Below, piece by piece: positions 1-11,184 of a DNA stretch of 64,000 bases. Under the pieces are notes generated by a model. That model saw only the letters and a program-made list of their open reading frames with translations. It was not told where the DNA came from and searched no databases. Each line of letters begins with the position of its first letter. The first letter of the stretch is position 1. Origin of the DNA: Actinostola sp. cb2023 (taxonomy: Eukaryota; Cnidaria; Anthozoa; Actiniaria; Actinostolidae); the NCBI GenBank assembly GCA_033675265.1, contig JAUJYZ010001244.1:62001-126000 (forward strand), read 5' to 3'. The position numbers were made by a program, and so were the translations under genes.

Positions 1-530
1 AAATTTATCTCCTCCAAGCATTGTGAAACCCTGATACATGCCTTCGTAACATCAAAGTTAGACCATTGGTGTTATCTGGTGTTCCACATCATTTACTTAA
101 GAAGCTCCAGCATGTACAGAACTCTGCTGCACGTATATTAACATACACAAAGAAACAAGACCATATTATGCCCATTCTAAAAGATCTACACTGGCTGCAT
201 ATTGCTGACAGAATTAAGTAAAAGATACTGCTGCTGACCTTCAAAGTGCTAAACAACATGGCCCCTAGTTATCTAAAAGACCTGCTGAAACCTTACAAGC
301 CAAGTAGAGCACTGCGATTTGCACACAAGTCCTTACTGGTTATACCTAAGTGCAACTTAAAGACTTATGGACAGAGATCGTTCTCATTCATGGCCCCAAA
401 ACTATGGAACGAACTGCCCAATGACATTAGGGAATGCAAAACTTTAAATATTTTTAAGAATAGAATTAAGACATTTCTTTTTAAAAACACTTTTAATACC
501 ATTTTTTAAATTGTTAATCATATACATTTA
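1..530 (+). pseudogene. 3' end of a non-LTR (LINE) reverse transcriptase ORF
   Basis: The 246-509 stretch encodes an 87-residue C-terminal piece with the signature APKLWNELPNDIR, which ends the ORF2 of many CR1/L2/jockey-like LINEs. Reading the first 240 bases in shifting frames gives further LINE-like text (FVTSKLDH, QNSAAR, HIMPILKDLHWL), so the upstream part is the same ORF broken by small indels and an in-frame stop (TAA near 220). The C-terminal run FKNRIKTFLFK just before the stop is also typical. No catalytic RT motif lies in the window, because the element continues off the left edge. Only the family class is certain; the clade is inferred. Confidence 0.82.
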
Positions 531-758
531 GGCATGTATATAGTATTTTCTTTTATTTAGTAATAAGTATTATTAGCGGACACATCTCGAAATCATAAAA
601 GTATTATTGCTCCTCTTCGCACTTCCATATATGGCGGTAGGAATCCTACCAATCCTACCATTCCTAACGGTGACGTCACTTTTTCTACGTATGCCTGCGG
701 CCTTGTCACTTTTTCACAACTACTAGGAGGGCATGCAAGACGAAGCGAAGAAAGTGTA

Positions 759-3700
759 ATGGCGGAATCTTCTGTAGAAATACCATCCGTAATCGAGGAT
801 AATGTTCCAGAAAATGTGAGTTTTACTTGTAAATAGTTCTAAATTAGTCAGTCGAAGTGGCTATATATTGTCTTGGTACGGTAATACCGTACCATACGCC
901 AAATACACACGCCGATAGGTGATCGATAGACGCCGATACGGATAACACTTGAGTCATTTCAATATTTTCAAGCGATATTTTTGTAAACACATACTGATCT
1001 AGGTCAGTTTGAGAGGGGAACACTTATATTTATTCTCGAACTGAAACTACTACTTTCTCAGTACTGAAACGTTGTCAGTACTAGTTAGTTTTATACAAAT
1101 AACCCCACAACTAAAAAAACTCGAAGTTGCATTCTCTTTATTCATAGAGTTCATGGACAGGTTCTTTAGTTAAGATTGCACTAAAAGCTCCCATTTGAAG
1201 GATAGATTTAAAGGATTGCACGGAGTAGAAAGATCCAAACGGTTTGGGAACACAGCAACACCGTAGACTGATTCCATAAGTCGTGTTCGCTCTTTGTCGA
1301 TTCTGACTTTTGCACCAACCGACTTATAACACTTCTTGGTTCATTTTGATCGGCGTCCCCACTATACGGCGACCTCCAATCACGTCGTTCGTTAGAGATT
1401 TCAAATCATTTTGACCAATCACAGAACAGCTCTTATTGCTCTAAACTACTTCCGTTATAAAGATTCAAAAGATCATTCTGAAGCCATTTTGTGAGCGTTT
1501 AGTGAAACTCTGGTAGGAAAAGAAAGGATTTCTTTAAAGAATTTGGAAGAGAGTCAATTGAGAGGGCCATTTTCAATCGGAATATGCATTCGTTAGTGTT
1601 TCTAGGGCCGCCGTACATGCCGCAACTTTGCTCGATCATGATTGCTATGCTGCTGCAAAACAATAAATATTAGAAAAAGTAAACAACAACAAAATCATTT
1701 CTTTCCTAGGAAGCTTCTGACAATGACAGCCTAGATTCCCAGGTAAGTAATAACATTTAGTTTACATTTGACATGGTTTTCTTTGTTATTCATAGGGCTT
1801 TATCTCCGGTATTGACCGGTTGAACAATAGAATTGAATTGAATTGCTCATTATGAATTCACCGGGATGTATCCATATACAGCCCTGGGTTGTATATGAAT
1901 ACATCCCGGTGAATTCATGAGCAAATGCTATTCAATTCTACTCATAGTATTCATGCTATTCATAGTATTCATGCTAAAAAGCACTCCAAAAAATACCAGA
2001 AAATCCCTCAGATTGCTTCTTGCGAAAACCTTGTCAAATGTAAACTAAGTCAGATAAATACCTCGAACGTCGGCAATACGCCTATAAATCCCGAGCGGCC
2101 CTCGGGATTTATAGGCTTATTGCCTCCGTTCTCGGTATTTATCTCTTACTTAGTAATTAATAATTGAAGAGTTTGGTGGAAAAAGGAGTTGTGACTTTTG
2201 GGTCATTTTTTGAAACAACTTTGGATAAAAAGTGTTACAAAATCAAAAAAATAGGCAGTCGATGACTGCATGTGGCTACTGCTGTAAAAAGAAAACTCAA
2301 AATCAATATATTGGCCATGGTCTTTCCATGTAGACTTCATGCCAAATCTGTGCTGAGTAAAATATAGGGAATCTTTTGTCTGTGATACATAATTCAGAAA
2401 ATTAGTAGACCATCTTATTTTCAGAATTGAACATTTATGATACTTCAACATAGCAATCAATCCCAATATGGTCTATCAATGAGCTGAAACTGTAATCATC
2501 ATATCATATTTTGCGGCTATGGTAAATATATAAGACTCTTGAAAAGTTTTGATGACAATGGTTACATGTAATCTAGTCTTACTGGATTAGCCACTCAGTT
2601 GAATTGGGCTGCCGTAATCAATCAACCATGGCTGTCAAACAGACACTTTGAAGCGATAATGTTTCTGTTTCATGCTCCGGATTTTCAAATTAGCAAACCA
2701 GCGTTTTATGACCATATTTGGTAATGATAATGTGTCTTCGTGTCACCTAAATCATTTCCCAAAGGAAACGTATTCCAGCTCACAGTAAATTGTGAAGACT
2801 CGGAACCCATGTCAGGGTAATTTTCTGTAAGGAAACGTTTGAAGCATAGCATTTAATCAACAATATTGTTCATTTGAAATTGAAGTATGTTAATTACTTT
2901 ACGTCAGCATGCTAAACATATGATTCACATTGACCCCTTTGGTCTGAGTAGGATATGGTTTTAATAGACAACCAAGTAATTATCACTTTATATTTGGAAC
3001 AAATATATATTTTTGTCAAATGTTACTTTTTCAGGAACAAAACACCGACTCTAGTAGCATTGGACAATATGAAAGTAGTGATGAAGAGGAAAAAGTAAGA
3101 TTTTAAAGTTATATTGAAAATGTTCATTTTTAAATATATTCATATTATTGCACCATTATTATTCTACATACTGGTATCCGATCATTTGTGTCTTATACAT
3201 CCTTTTCTTGTTAGGAATCTGAAGTTGTTGAAATGCTGAAGAATATTTCAGATGTAACAGAAGTTGCAGAAGTCTTAGCCACAGATGATTGTTCTGTTTC
3301 TTCGTTGATACAAAAATTTGAAAGCATCTCGACCTATTTTTCTAAACAAACTCATCACAGTCGCCCTGCACCAGTCATCCCATCAACATCATCACTTTCA
3401 TCAACAGACCACACTGGAATTCTTGACGCCCTTCAACACATATCTCATCGACTTGATCACTTCAACACAAATCTCCTACCATTGCCAGAACATGCCAGTC
3501 ATGAATCAGTACAACACGTAGCTCGCCAAATCGCTCAGTGGTCATCACTATTTATAAGCATGTGTCAAGATCAGCCATCACAGTCAACCAGCACATTGTC
3601 ATGCCCACAGGCCATACCATCACTCCCTGCACCTACCATGCCATCACAGTCAACCAGCACATTGTCATGCCCACAGGCCATACCATTACTCCCTGCACCT

Positions 3701-6425
3701 ACCATGCCATCATAGTCAACCAGCACATTGTCATGCCCACAGGCCATACCATCACTCCCTGCACCTACCATGCCATCACAGTCAACCAGCACATTGTCAT
3801 GCCCACAGGCCATACCATTACTCCCTGCACCTACCATGCCATCACAGTCAACCAGCACATTGTCATGCCCACAGGCCATACCATTACTCCCTGCACCTAC
3901 CATGCCATCACAGTCAACCAGCACATTGTCATGCCCACAGGCCATACCATTACTCCCTGCACCTACCATGCCATCACAGTCAACCAGCACATTGTCATGC
4001 CCACAGGCCATACCATTACTCCCTGCACCTACCATGCCATCACAGTCAACCAGCACATTGTCATGCCCACAGGCCATACCATTACTCCCTGCACCTACCA
4101 TGCCATCACAGTCAACCAGCACATTGTCATGCCCACAGGCCATACCATGCCAAATGTGTGCTGAGTAAAATATAGGGAATCTTTTGTCTGTGATACATAA
4201 TTCAGAAAATTAGTAGACCATCTTATTTTCAGAATTGAACATTTATGATACTTCAACATAGCAATCAATCCCAATATGGTCTATCAATGAGCTGAAACTG
4301 TAATCATCATATCATATTTTGCGGCTATGGTAAATATATAAGACTCTTGAAAAGTTTTGATGACAATGGTTACATGTAATCTAGTCTTACTGGATTAGCC
4401 ACTCAGTTGAATTGGGCTGCCGTAATCAATCAACCATGGCTGTCAAACAGACACTTTGAAGCGATAATGTTTCTGTTTCATGCTCCGGATTTTCAAATTA
4501 GCAAACCAGCGTTTTATGACCATATTTGGTAATGATAATGTGTCTTCGTGTCACCTAAATCATTTCCCAAAGGAAACGTATTCCAGCTCACAGTAAATTG
4601 TGAAGACTCGGAACCCATGTCAGGGTAATTTTCTGTAAGGAAACGTTTGAAGCATAGCATTTAATCAACAATATTGTTCATTTGAAATTGAAGTATGTTA
4701 ATTACTTTACGTCAGCATGCTAAACATATGATTCACATTGACCCCTTTGGTCTGAGTAGGATATGGTTTTAATAGACAACCAAGTAATTATCACTTTATA
4801 TTTGGAACAAATATATATTTTTGTCAAATGTTACTTTTTCAGGAACAAAACACCGACTCTAGTAGCATTGGACAATATGAAAGTAGTGATGAAGAGGAAA
4901 AAGTAAGATTTTAAAGTTATATTGAAAATGTTCATTTTTAAATATATTCATATTATTGCACCATTATTATTCTACATACTGGTATCCGATCATTTGTGTC
5001 TTATACATCCTTTTCTTGTTAGGAATCTGAAGTTGTTGAAATGCTGAAGAATATTTCAGATGTAACAGAAGTTGCAGAAGTCTTAGCCACAGATGATTGT
5101 TCTGTTTCTTCGTTGATACAAAAATTTGAAAGCATCTCGACCTATTTTTCTAAACAAACTCATCACAGTCGCCCTGCACCAGTCATCCCATCAACATCAT
5201 CACTTTCATCAACAGACCACACTGGAATTCTTGACGCCCTTCAACACATATCTCATCGACTTGATCACTTCAACACAAATCTCCTACCATTGCCAGAACA
5301 TGCCAGTCATGAATCAGTACAACACGTAGCTCGCCAAATCGCTCAGTGGTCATCACTATTTATAAGCATGTGTCAAGATCTGCCATCACAGTCAACCAGC
5401 ACATTGTCATGCCCACAGGCCATACCATCACTCCCTGCACCTACCATGCCATCACAGTCAACCAGCACATTGTCATGCCCACAGGCCATACCATTACTCC
5501 CTGCACCTACCATGCCATCACAGTCAACCATCACATATTGTCATGCCCACAGGCCATACCATTACTCCCTGCACCTACCATGCCATCACAGTCAACCAGC
5601 ACATTGTCATGCCCACAGGCCATACCATTACTCCCTGCACCTACCATGCCATCACAGTCAACCAGCACATTGTCATGCCCACAGGCCATACCATCACTCC
5701 CTGCACCTACCATGCCATCACAGTCAACCAGCACATTGTCATGCCCACAGGCCATACCATCACTCCCTGCACCTACCATGCCATCACAGTCAACCAGCAC
5801 ATTGTCATGCCCACAGGCCATACCATCACTCCCTGCACCTACCATGCCATCACAGTCAATCAGCACATTGTCATGCCCACAGGCCATACCATCACTCCCT
5901 GCACCTACCATGCCATCACATGCCATGTCATCAAAGCCACCTACCACACAATTGCACAATTGCAGCACACCTTCATGGCCACATCTACCACAACTACCAT
6001 ATCAGCAGCAGCCATCATTGCCAGTACCACTGTCCAACCCAACCATTGATAGACAGACCAATTCTGTTTATTTGAAATATGGAATAGGAAAATCATCATT
6101 CGATGAGTGGATACAAAGTCTCTATATACCACGAAATGTGGAAACTTTGGAGGAGGTTAAAAGAATTTGGGAAGTTGGGAATGTTGACTGCCCGCCCCTT
6201 TCTGTGTGGACTTCAAGAATGAGAACTAGTAAAGGGTTAAAGTCAAGCAGCCACTCCTCGATATTTCACCAAAGGAAGCACATATATAACCTGTACAAAG
6301 ACATGGGATTTCATGTTCAGCAAGTAGAACTGAAATACACAGAAACAAAGCCTGGAAAGCTCTACAAGATCCTTCATTCAAAAAAAAAAAAATTAAATGT
6401 AAACTACTGTATTGATAGAAGTTAA
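759..6425 (+). CDS. Multi-exon gene with serine/proline-rich minisatellite domain, partly duplicated
   Basis: Unrecognised gene. Exon 1 (759-815) starts at an ATG in good context (MAESSVEIPSVIED...) and ends at GTGAGT. Exon 2 is 1710-1742, exon 3 is 3035-3094, and exon 4 starts at 3215. All junctions are phase 0. The first two thirds are acidic and serine-rich, then come 66-bp repeats encoding a 22-residue unit containing SCPQAIP. Exons 3 and 4 recur at 4843-4902 and 5023 onwards in the 1808-bp duplication. The first exon 4 stops at 3713-3715 inside the repeats (CAG to TAG). The second has a 2-bp insertion near 5530; past it, the other frame runs to 6425 with a C-terminal domain (about residues VETLEEVKRIWE to KLYKIL). 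That tail has a W...RRK-like pattern resembling GCR1_C DNA-binding domains; this is only a suggestion. Skipping the first exon pair would be needed to reach the C-terminus. Confidence 0.6.
1826..1940. repeat. Palindromic (hairpin) element in intron 2
   Basis: The arms pair across a centre near 1884. The core arm contains GAATTCACCGGGATGTAT and its complement ACATCCCGGTGAATTC. Pairing extends outward to GAATTGAATT/AATTC. This is a small fold-back MITE-like unit inside the intron between exons 2 and 3 of the VNTR gene. No target duplication was identified. Confidence 0.75.
2044..2154. repeat. Second palindromic element in the same intron
   Basis: Arms of about 52 bp run from ACTAAGT to ACTTAGT and meet at a short CGGC centre between CCCGAG and CTCGGG. 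The imperfect arms share ATAAATACC and CCTATAAATCCCGAG. This is a MITE-like fold-back, unrelated in sequence to the hairpin 100 bp upstream. Confidence 0.75.
3583..4148 (+). repeat. 66-bp coding minisatellite, copy 1 (about 8.6 units)
   Basis: The unit is 22 codons (MPSQSTSTL SCPQAIPLLPAPT). Because 66 is a multiple of three and the unit lacks stops, at least three frames, including one on the minus strand, stay open across the array. These shadow ORFs are not genes. Units differ by one or two bases (TCA/TTA at one codon). One unit carries the premature TAG at 3713. Confidence 0.95.
5391..5918 (+). repeat. 66-bp coding minisatellite, copy 2 (about 8 units)
   Basis: Same 66-bp unit as the array at 3583-4148. 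One unit near 5530 has an extra AT (CATCACATATTG instead of CAGCACATTG), which shifts the frame. The array then passes into non-repeat coding sequence (MSSKPPTTQLHNC...), showing the original 3' flank of the minisatellite. Confidence 0.93.
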
Positions 6426-7000
6426 TGACTGTGTTTTACCTAATCTGTCATTTGCTTCACAAATTCCCTGATTTCAGGCAGTGTATCCTTATAACCTTTG
6501 AGGTTTTATACCATTAGTAGGTTTCTATTAAAAGACAATCGATCTAATGTGCTGTGACAGTTAGACTAAGGGTTAATTGTATTGTATGTTACCTCATAGT
6601 CACCACATCTCCTCATAGTCATCTGCTCATTGGCATGCTAAAAAAATTTAGATTCAAGTACATGTCAAAAGAAAAGGTAAACCCAAATTTCTGTACATTG
6701 TATATGTAGTTTTTTACGTAGGTTTTTATATAGGCTGTCTTCGATAGCATTAAGATCGAATTTTCCCCTTTTTAGCAAAAAATGTTTTGATGCATGAATG
6801 CTTACATTTGCAATCCAAACTGGTTTTTCAGAAAGAGTTTGTTTGAATTGATTATTTAATTATTAAACGATTTTATGAAACCAGTGACTTAACAAAGTTT
6901 ATCTTGTTTTCTATCGACTGTAATACACAGTAGTACACCGGCATTTCATTGTTTTCTTTTTTTCATTTTGACTATTATATTTTGTAATCACTCTTGACTT
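6426..7000. other. Intergenic, no gene seen
   Basis: AT-rich sequence downstream of the VNTR gene. I see no ORF of note or structured repeat until the MITE at 7001. The stretch 6982-7000 recurs with one mismatch at 7148-7166, immediately beyond the MITE. Confidence 0.5.
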
Positions 7001-7143
7001 AGAGTGATGGCACTTAACCCGTGAAACAAAATCTAATAGCTAGTGAGTAATAGTGGAATCCAAACAAAAGAAAACAATGGAATTACAGTTTATTAATATC
7101 TACTTGGCTAACATCTGTTTCATGGGTTAAGTGCCATCACTCT
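7001..7143. mobile_element. 143-bp palindromic MITE (AGAGTGATGGCACTTAACCC ends)
   Basis: The terminal inverted repeats begin AGAGTGATGGCACTTAACCC and end GGGTTAAGTGCCATCACTCT. The interior carries the GTGAAACAAAATCTAATAG and AAAGAAAACAATGGAATTA blocks shared with elements at 10.2, 28.7, 47.3 and 55.0 kb. Flanks 6982-7000 and 7148-7166 are a 19-bp near-identical direct repeat. A diverged relative follows to about 7300 (CCCATGAAATAAAATTTG). Non-autonomous; superfamily not assigned. Confidence 0.85.
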
Positions 7144-7559
7144 TGTATTGTAATCACTATTGACTTGATTGCAATAAACCCATGAAATAAAATTTGAATG
7201 TTTATAGTGTGTAATAGTTTAATAAACACACAGGAAAACAGTGGAAATAATGTCTACTTTAGTGTCTAGAGTGCAAACACTAGTGATTCCAAACAATCTG
7301 GGCATTACTAACTACACCAATAAACACTATATATACCGTAACAAACTGGTCGATTGGGAGATAATAGTAATTAGTATAAACAAACTAGTGGTCTATCAGT
7401 GACATATCCTACAATCTGATTGGCTACGATACTAGGGGTCTAATAGTGATAGTCCCCTAGTAGCGAATCACCATGGTAACCATTGGCTGTGAAAGATGAA
7501 GCAAGATGGCAGACAAACCCTTTGTTCATGGTAAAACAGCTCGATTAGTTCAGCCAAAT

Positions 7560-7943
7560 CATAGGCAGCCCAACCATTGTTTCTGAGGCTACTAATAATA
7601 AATACAAATATATTTGTATGCGCGCGTCTTTTTGGATGGGTTTCCTGTGGTAGAGTGCGCGCGCGCAATACGTATTATGTTGGGTTCCCTGTGCATAGAA
7701 ATGTATGATGTTGGGATCCCTGTGTGCGTCCCGCAGCATATGATTGAAACATGTTTCAATATACACATTGCTGCGGGACGCTCAGGACGCACACAGGGAG
7801 CCCAACATAATATATTCTTATGCACAGGGAACCCAACATATACGTATTGCGCGCGCGCTCTACCACAGGAAACCCATAAATAAAGACGCAAATATCATTT
7901 TATTTAAATAGTAGCCTCAAAAGCAATGGTTGGGCTGCCTATG
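7560..7943. mobile_element. 384-bp palindromic MITE with GC-rich arms
   Basis: Ends CATAGGCAGCCCAACCATTG and CAATGGTTGGGCTGCCTATG are exact complements. The arms stay complementary through GCGCGCGC blocks (about 7657 and 7850) and GGTTTCCTGTGG/CCACAGGAAACCC to a centre near 7750 (GAAACATGTTTC). A short relative of one end (CAATGGTTGGGCTCCCTGTG) occurs at 19638. ORFs in this interval are mirror-image shadows of the hairpin, not genes. Confidence 0.85.
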
Positions 7944-8181
7944 GCCAAATGTGTACTTAAAAAATTCTTCTTCTTACTTAGTGCAATAAATATTGGTATA
8001 AAATTAAGTATGCTAGTTTGTTTATACTAAAACAATTATCTCGTTTCGCTACAGTCTCCGAATTTTTTTTTTTTAATAAAGTGTCATTTTTTATGCTCGG
8101 TGAATATCCACCACTACTCACCTCCATTTTGGGGAATAATTGTTCACTAGACCTTGTAAGGTACACTCGTATCCTGTTGGG

Positions 8182-8520
8182 ATTGAGTTGACGCGAAACG
8201 TGGTATGGTATGTTAGGCCACATTTTGAGTTGACGCGAAACGTGGTTACCGTGTGGTGGAGTATAGGCCATGGTATGTTAGGCCACATTTTGAGTTGACG
8301 CGAAACGTGGTAACCGTGTGGTGGAGGCCATGGTATGTTAGGCCACATTTTGAGTTGACGCGAAACGTGGTCACCGTGTGGTGGAGTATAAGCCATGGTA
8401 TGTTAGGCCACATTTTGAGTTGACGCGAAACGTGGTCACCGTGTGGTGGAGTATAGGCCATGGTATGTTAGGCCACATTTTGAGTTGACGCGAAACGTGG
8501 TCACCGTGTAGTGGAGTATA
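8182..8520. repeat. Tandem satellite, about 60-66 bp unit
   Basis: Six copies of TTGAGTTGACGCGAAACGTG at 8182, 8224, 8289, 8349, 8415 and 8479 are separated by a spacer with GGTGGAGTATAGGCCATGG. The ORFs that cover it (repeating HVSRQLKMWPNIPW) are an artefact of the repeat. The same monomer, in the opposite orientation, occurs at 22320-22490. Confidence 0.9.
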
Positions 8521-8870
8521 GGGCCACGTTTCGCGTCAACTCAAAATGTGGTCACGTGGAGACCATAGTATATTTTCTCTCTATTTGGATCGTTCATTTC
8601 TTACAACATATGAGTTGCCCTCCTTCAAATTTCCTGGCTAACCCTAACCTATCCACGTTTCGCGTCAACTCAAAATGTGGTCGAGCGAAGAGTACCACGT
8701 TTCGCGTCAACTCAAAATGTGGTCACGTGGAGACCATAGTATATTTTCTCTCTATTTGGATCGTTCATTTCTTACAAAATATGAGTTGCCTCCTTCAATT
8801 TTTCTGGCTAACCCTAACCTATCCACGTTTCGCGTCAACTCAAAATGTGCTCACGTGGAGACCATAATTA
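8521..8870. repeat. Head-to-head continuation of the satellite with longer spacers
   Basis: At 8521 the monomer flips to CCACGTTTCGCGTCAACTCA and recurs at about 8653, 8697 and 8823. The 130-bp spacers (GACCATAGTATATTTTCTC...CTGGCTAACCCTAACC) are repeated almost unchanged. The switch makes an inverted junction with the array to the left. A degenerate monomer (TTTCACGTCAACTTAATGTG) lies near 9290. Confidence 0.88.
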
Positions 8871-9733
8871 GTTTCCTCCTACAATTTTGCGTCGTTGAAT
8901 CATCTTGCCGTGACTAATACTTTTCCATACTAATTAATCGATTTTTATCGGAAATGGATGAAAATCAATAGCTAAGGCTGCCTCCCCCGGGGGGAGGGGG
9001 GAACTCCCTGAAATTTAGGATAGGGGTGTGCCCCCGGCATGTCGAAACCCTGACCCGATTTAAGGATGAGGAATTGGACAATTCATACCAAGGATTCGTC
9101 ACTGAAATATATAGATCCAATTTAAGGAAAAAGTTAATAGTATATTGGAAATCGCTAATATCAGAAGTGCATACGCTGGCTGTTACGCTAAGCGGAATTT
9201 TTAGTCAAAATAAAAAAAGTGTACCCAAATTAAAGATCGAGGTTCAATCCAATGTGCATTCTGGATCAGCTAACTCCAACCTAACTATTATTTCACGTCA
9301 ACTTAATGTGTCCTTTTCATGGCTAACCCTACCAAAGAGGGTGTCCAGTACTGGCCTGTGATTCCCTTGTATCCATGGGACTGTCCTCGTTGTCCCTGAG
9401 TATCTCTTAACTTTCCCTTGTCTCTAATCTACCACCATCCCTCAGTACAGATGTACCATCCCTCATGCATGCAGGTCCCTTGTCCCGCATCCCTAGGTCC
9501 CCTGGGACATCCCTTAGGTGTCCCCTGTCCCTTTTTTCAATTTATTCCCTGGCGTACTGTGAGTTTGTGTTTGTTGATGTCTTTATTAAAGATTATTGAA
9601 AGCTGTTAAATTGTAGGCATTTTGCAGCATTTCACTGACAGTCAGTAATGGTTCTCAAGTATAAATACTCTAGAAAATTATAATTTTTATAAACTAATTG
9701 CTGAAATAAGGTAATTACTATATACACTATATA
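8871..9733. other. Intergenic; low-complexity and a relic satellite monomer
   Basis: Contains a G/C tract with CCCCCGGGGGGAGGGGGG near 8984, a degenerate satellite monomer near 9290-9345, and a T/C-rich stretch with repeated GTCCC (about 9370-9540). No coding signal is convincing here. Confidence 0.5.
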
Positions 9734-10001
9734 CAGTCATTTGCCAAAATTCTGTATCGGGTGCATTGTGGGTAATTAAATAATCGAAAATTCGTTATTC
9801 CCCTTAAAAAAAGCAGGTTAATGCCAGCAAAGTTGGTAGAAATATTTAGTATAATGTCTTTTTAATTTAGTCTTACGTTTGTTGTTTGTAAATTTTGCTT
9901 CATTTAATAAGTTAGGAAACTCAAAATAGTATTATTTAATTACCCATAATGCACCCGATATATTGATATTTTGTGGCGGCCAGAATTTTTGCAAATGACT
10001 G
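9734..10001. mobile_element. Tc1/mariner-type MITE, 268 bp, TA target duplication
   Basis: Ends CAGTCATTTGC and GCAAATGACTG are flanked by TA on both sides. The interior is largely palindromic (GGGTGCATTGTGGGTAATTAAATAA against TTATTTAATTACCCATAATGCACCC). A second copy lies at 27831-28111, where its empty site can be read. CAGT ends plus a TA duplication are characteristic of Tc1/mariner. Confidence 0.9.
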
Positions 10002-10234
10002 TACATTCATTATTATTACTATATACACTTATTTGGAAAAAAACGGGCGTTGCCTATTCAAAGCATCAATAGCAACAACATAAGCAACACCCGCAGACTC
10101 AGGACACCATTTATGCAATATAAGTGTGACAAAAGACAAGCACCGTTAATGAGCAATGCAGTACTGAGTCTGTGTATGTTGCTTGTGTATATCATTGTTG
10201 CTAGTGAGGACCAGGCTTAGTGATAAGGGCTATA

Positions 10235-10511
10235 GAGTGGTTTTCATTAGAGTGATTTTCATAAATCTGTGAATCACACTTTAGTGTATTTAGCACTAAT
10301 ACACTCTAATTCCATTGTGTTCTTTTGTTGTCACTTGACTATTACACTCTAAAAATTACACTTTGTTTCACAGGTTTATGAAAATCACTCTAACCCGTGA
10401 AACAAAGTGTACTAATTAGAGGTGTAATAGTCAGATAAACACAATAAGAAAACAAAAGAATTAGAGTGAAGTAGTGCTAAAGTGTATTTCATGGGTTTAT
10501 GAAAACCACTC
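10235..10511. mobile_element. MITE inserted into a MITE of the same family
   Basis: The outer element starts GAGTGGTTTTCAT and ends ATGAAAACCACTC. At 10250-10390 a second copy (GAGTGATTTTCATAAAT...ATTTATGAAAATCACTC) is inserted, flanked by TA on each side. Both share the ...GTGAAACAAAGTGTA and AAGAAAACAAAAGAATTAGAG blocks with the 7001 element. Confidence 0.82.
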
Positions 10512-10998
10512 AGTTTACAGTCACATGCCAATATATCGCTTGAATAACGAATGAACTGAGCCAAAGATCCCATGGGAATGGCTCTGCTGACTGGCAAACA
10601 AACTTTGAGGCGTTGATTGAGAAAGATCGACCATCAACTGGAGGTAAGTTGAAAAATAGCATTTCAAACAGATTTCTTTACTGTCACTACTGATATCATG
10701 TAAGATTCTTCAAATAAATAAAGTCAGATTTATTTGCCAGTCAGTACAACCATGTATATCATATTTCTTGATGATGTTTGCTATATTTGTTTTATAAAAG
10801 AACATTAACTAATACTAAATACACGTTTTGTAGCTCTTTTAGCTGAGTCCTATAATATCCAGACAGAGACCATGTGATTATTATGTAAATGTACGAGTAC
10901 ACGAGTGAGAGCATTAAAGTGAACCGTCGGACTATGGTGTCCATAAACTCATGTGTTAGATCTTACAAGTCCCAATCATCATTATCGCAATGTAAATT

Positions 10999-11184
10999 CA
11001 ATCTTCATTATCCTCGTCAGTGTCTACCATGTCCTCATTTGATAAGCATTTCTCTTTCAATTTAGGAGCATCTTTCTTGTCCAAGTCTTCCAGTCCTTCT
11101 GGAAGTTCAAGCACTTCATCTATATCAACCACAGGTATATCTTCAGCCATATCATCAATTACCACCAAAAGTGGAGAGAAAAGC
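10999..11184 (-). CDS. Possible last exon of an acidic protein (partial)
   Basis: On the minus strand CCCTGCAG at 11190-11185 is a good acceptor, followed by an open frame of about 62 codons ending at 10999. It is rich in Asp/Glu (IPVVDIDEVLELPEGLEDLDK..., tail VDTDEDNED). No domain is recognised and no upstream exon could be tied to it. On the plus strand, about 10555-10643, a short open stretch ending in GGAG|GTAAGT (NGSADWQTNFEALIEKDRP) looks like an exon of something else. Both calls rest on splice signals and composition only. Confidence 0.35.

Larger units (their letters stand above)
2341..5956. repeat. 1808-bp tandem segmental duplication
   Basis: Unit 1 is 2341-4148 and unit 2 is 4149-5956, a constant offset of 1808 bp checked at the unit start, exon 3, exon 4 and the start of the minisatellite. 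Each unit holds intron sequence, exon 3, exon 4 and the minisatellite. Outside the repeats the two copies look almost identical, so the event is recent. The breakpoint joins the minisatellite to the intron at a shared 7-mer CATGCCA, which points to a microhomology- or replication-slippage-type origin. Confidence 0.93.

Noticed and set aside
3538..4164. Long ORFs repeating ITVNQHIVMPTGHTITPCTYHA (plus) and MACGHDNVLVDCDG (minus)
   Set aside because: They are alternate frames of the 66-bp minisatellite, open only because the unit length is a multiple of three and it lacks stops.
7468..7891. Several ORFs on both strands around 7.5-7.9 kb
   Set aside because: They mirror each other because the interval is one large palindrome; no domain or splice support.
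8182..8461. Tandem repeats of about 60 bp considered as a CRISPR array
   Set aside because: Spacers are themselves repeated, the locus is eukaryotic, and no cas gene exists; it is a satellite.
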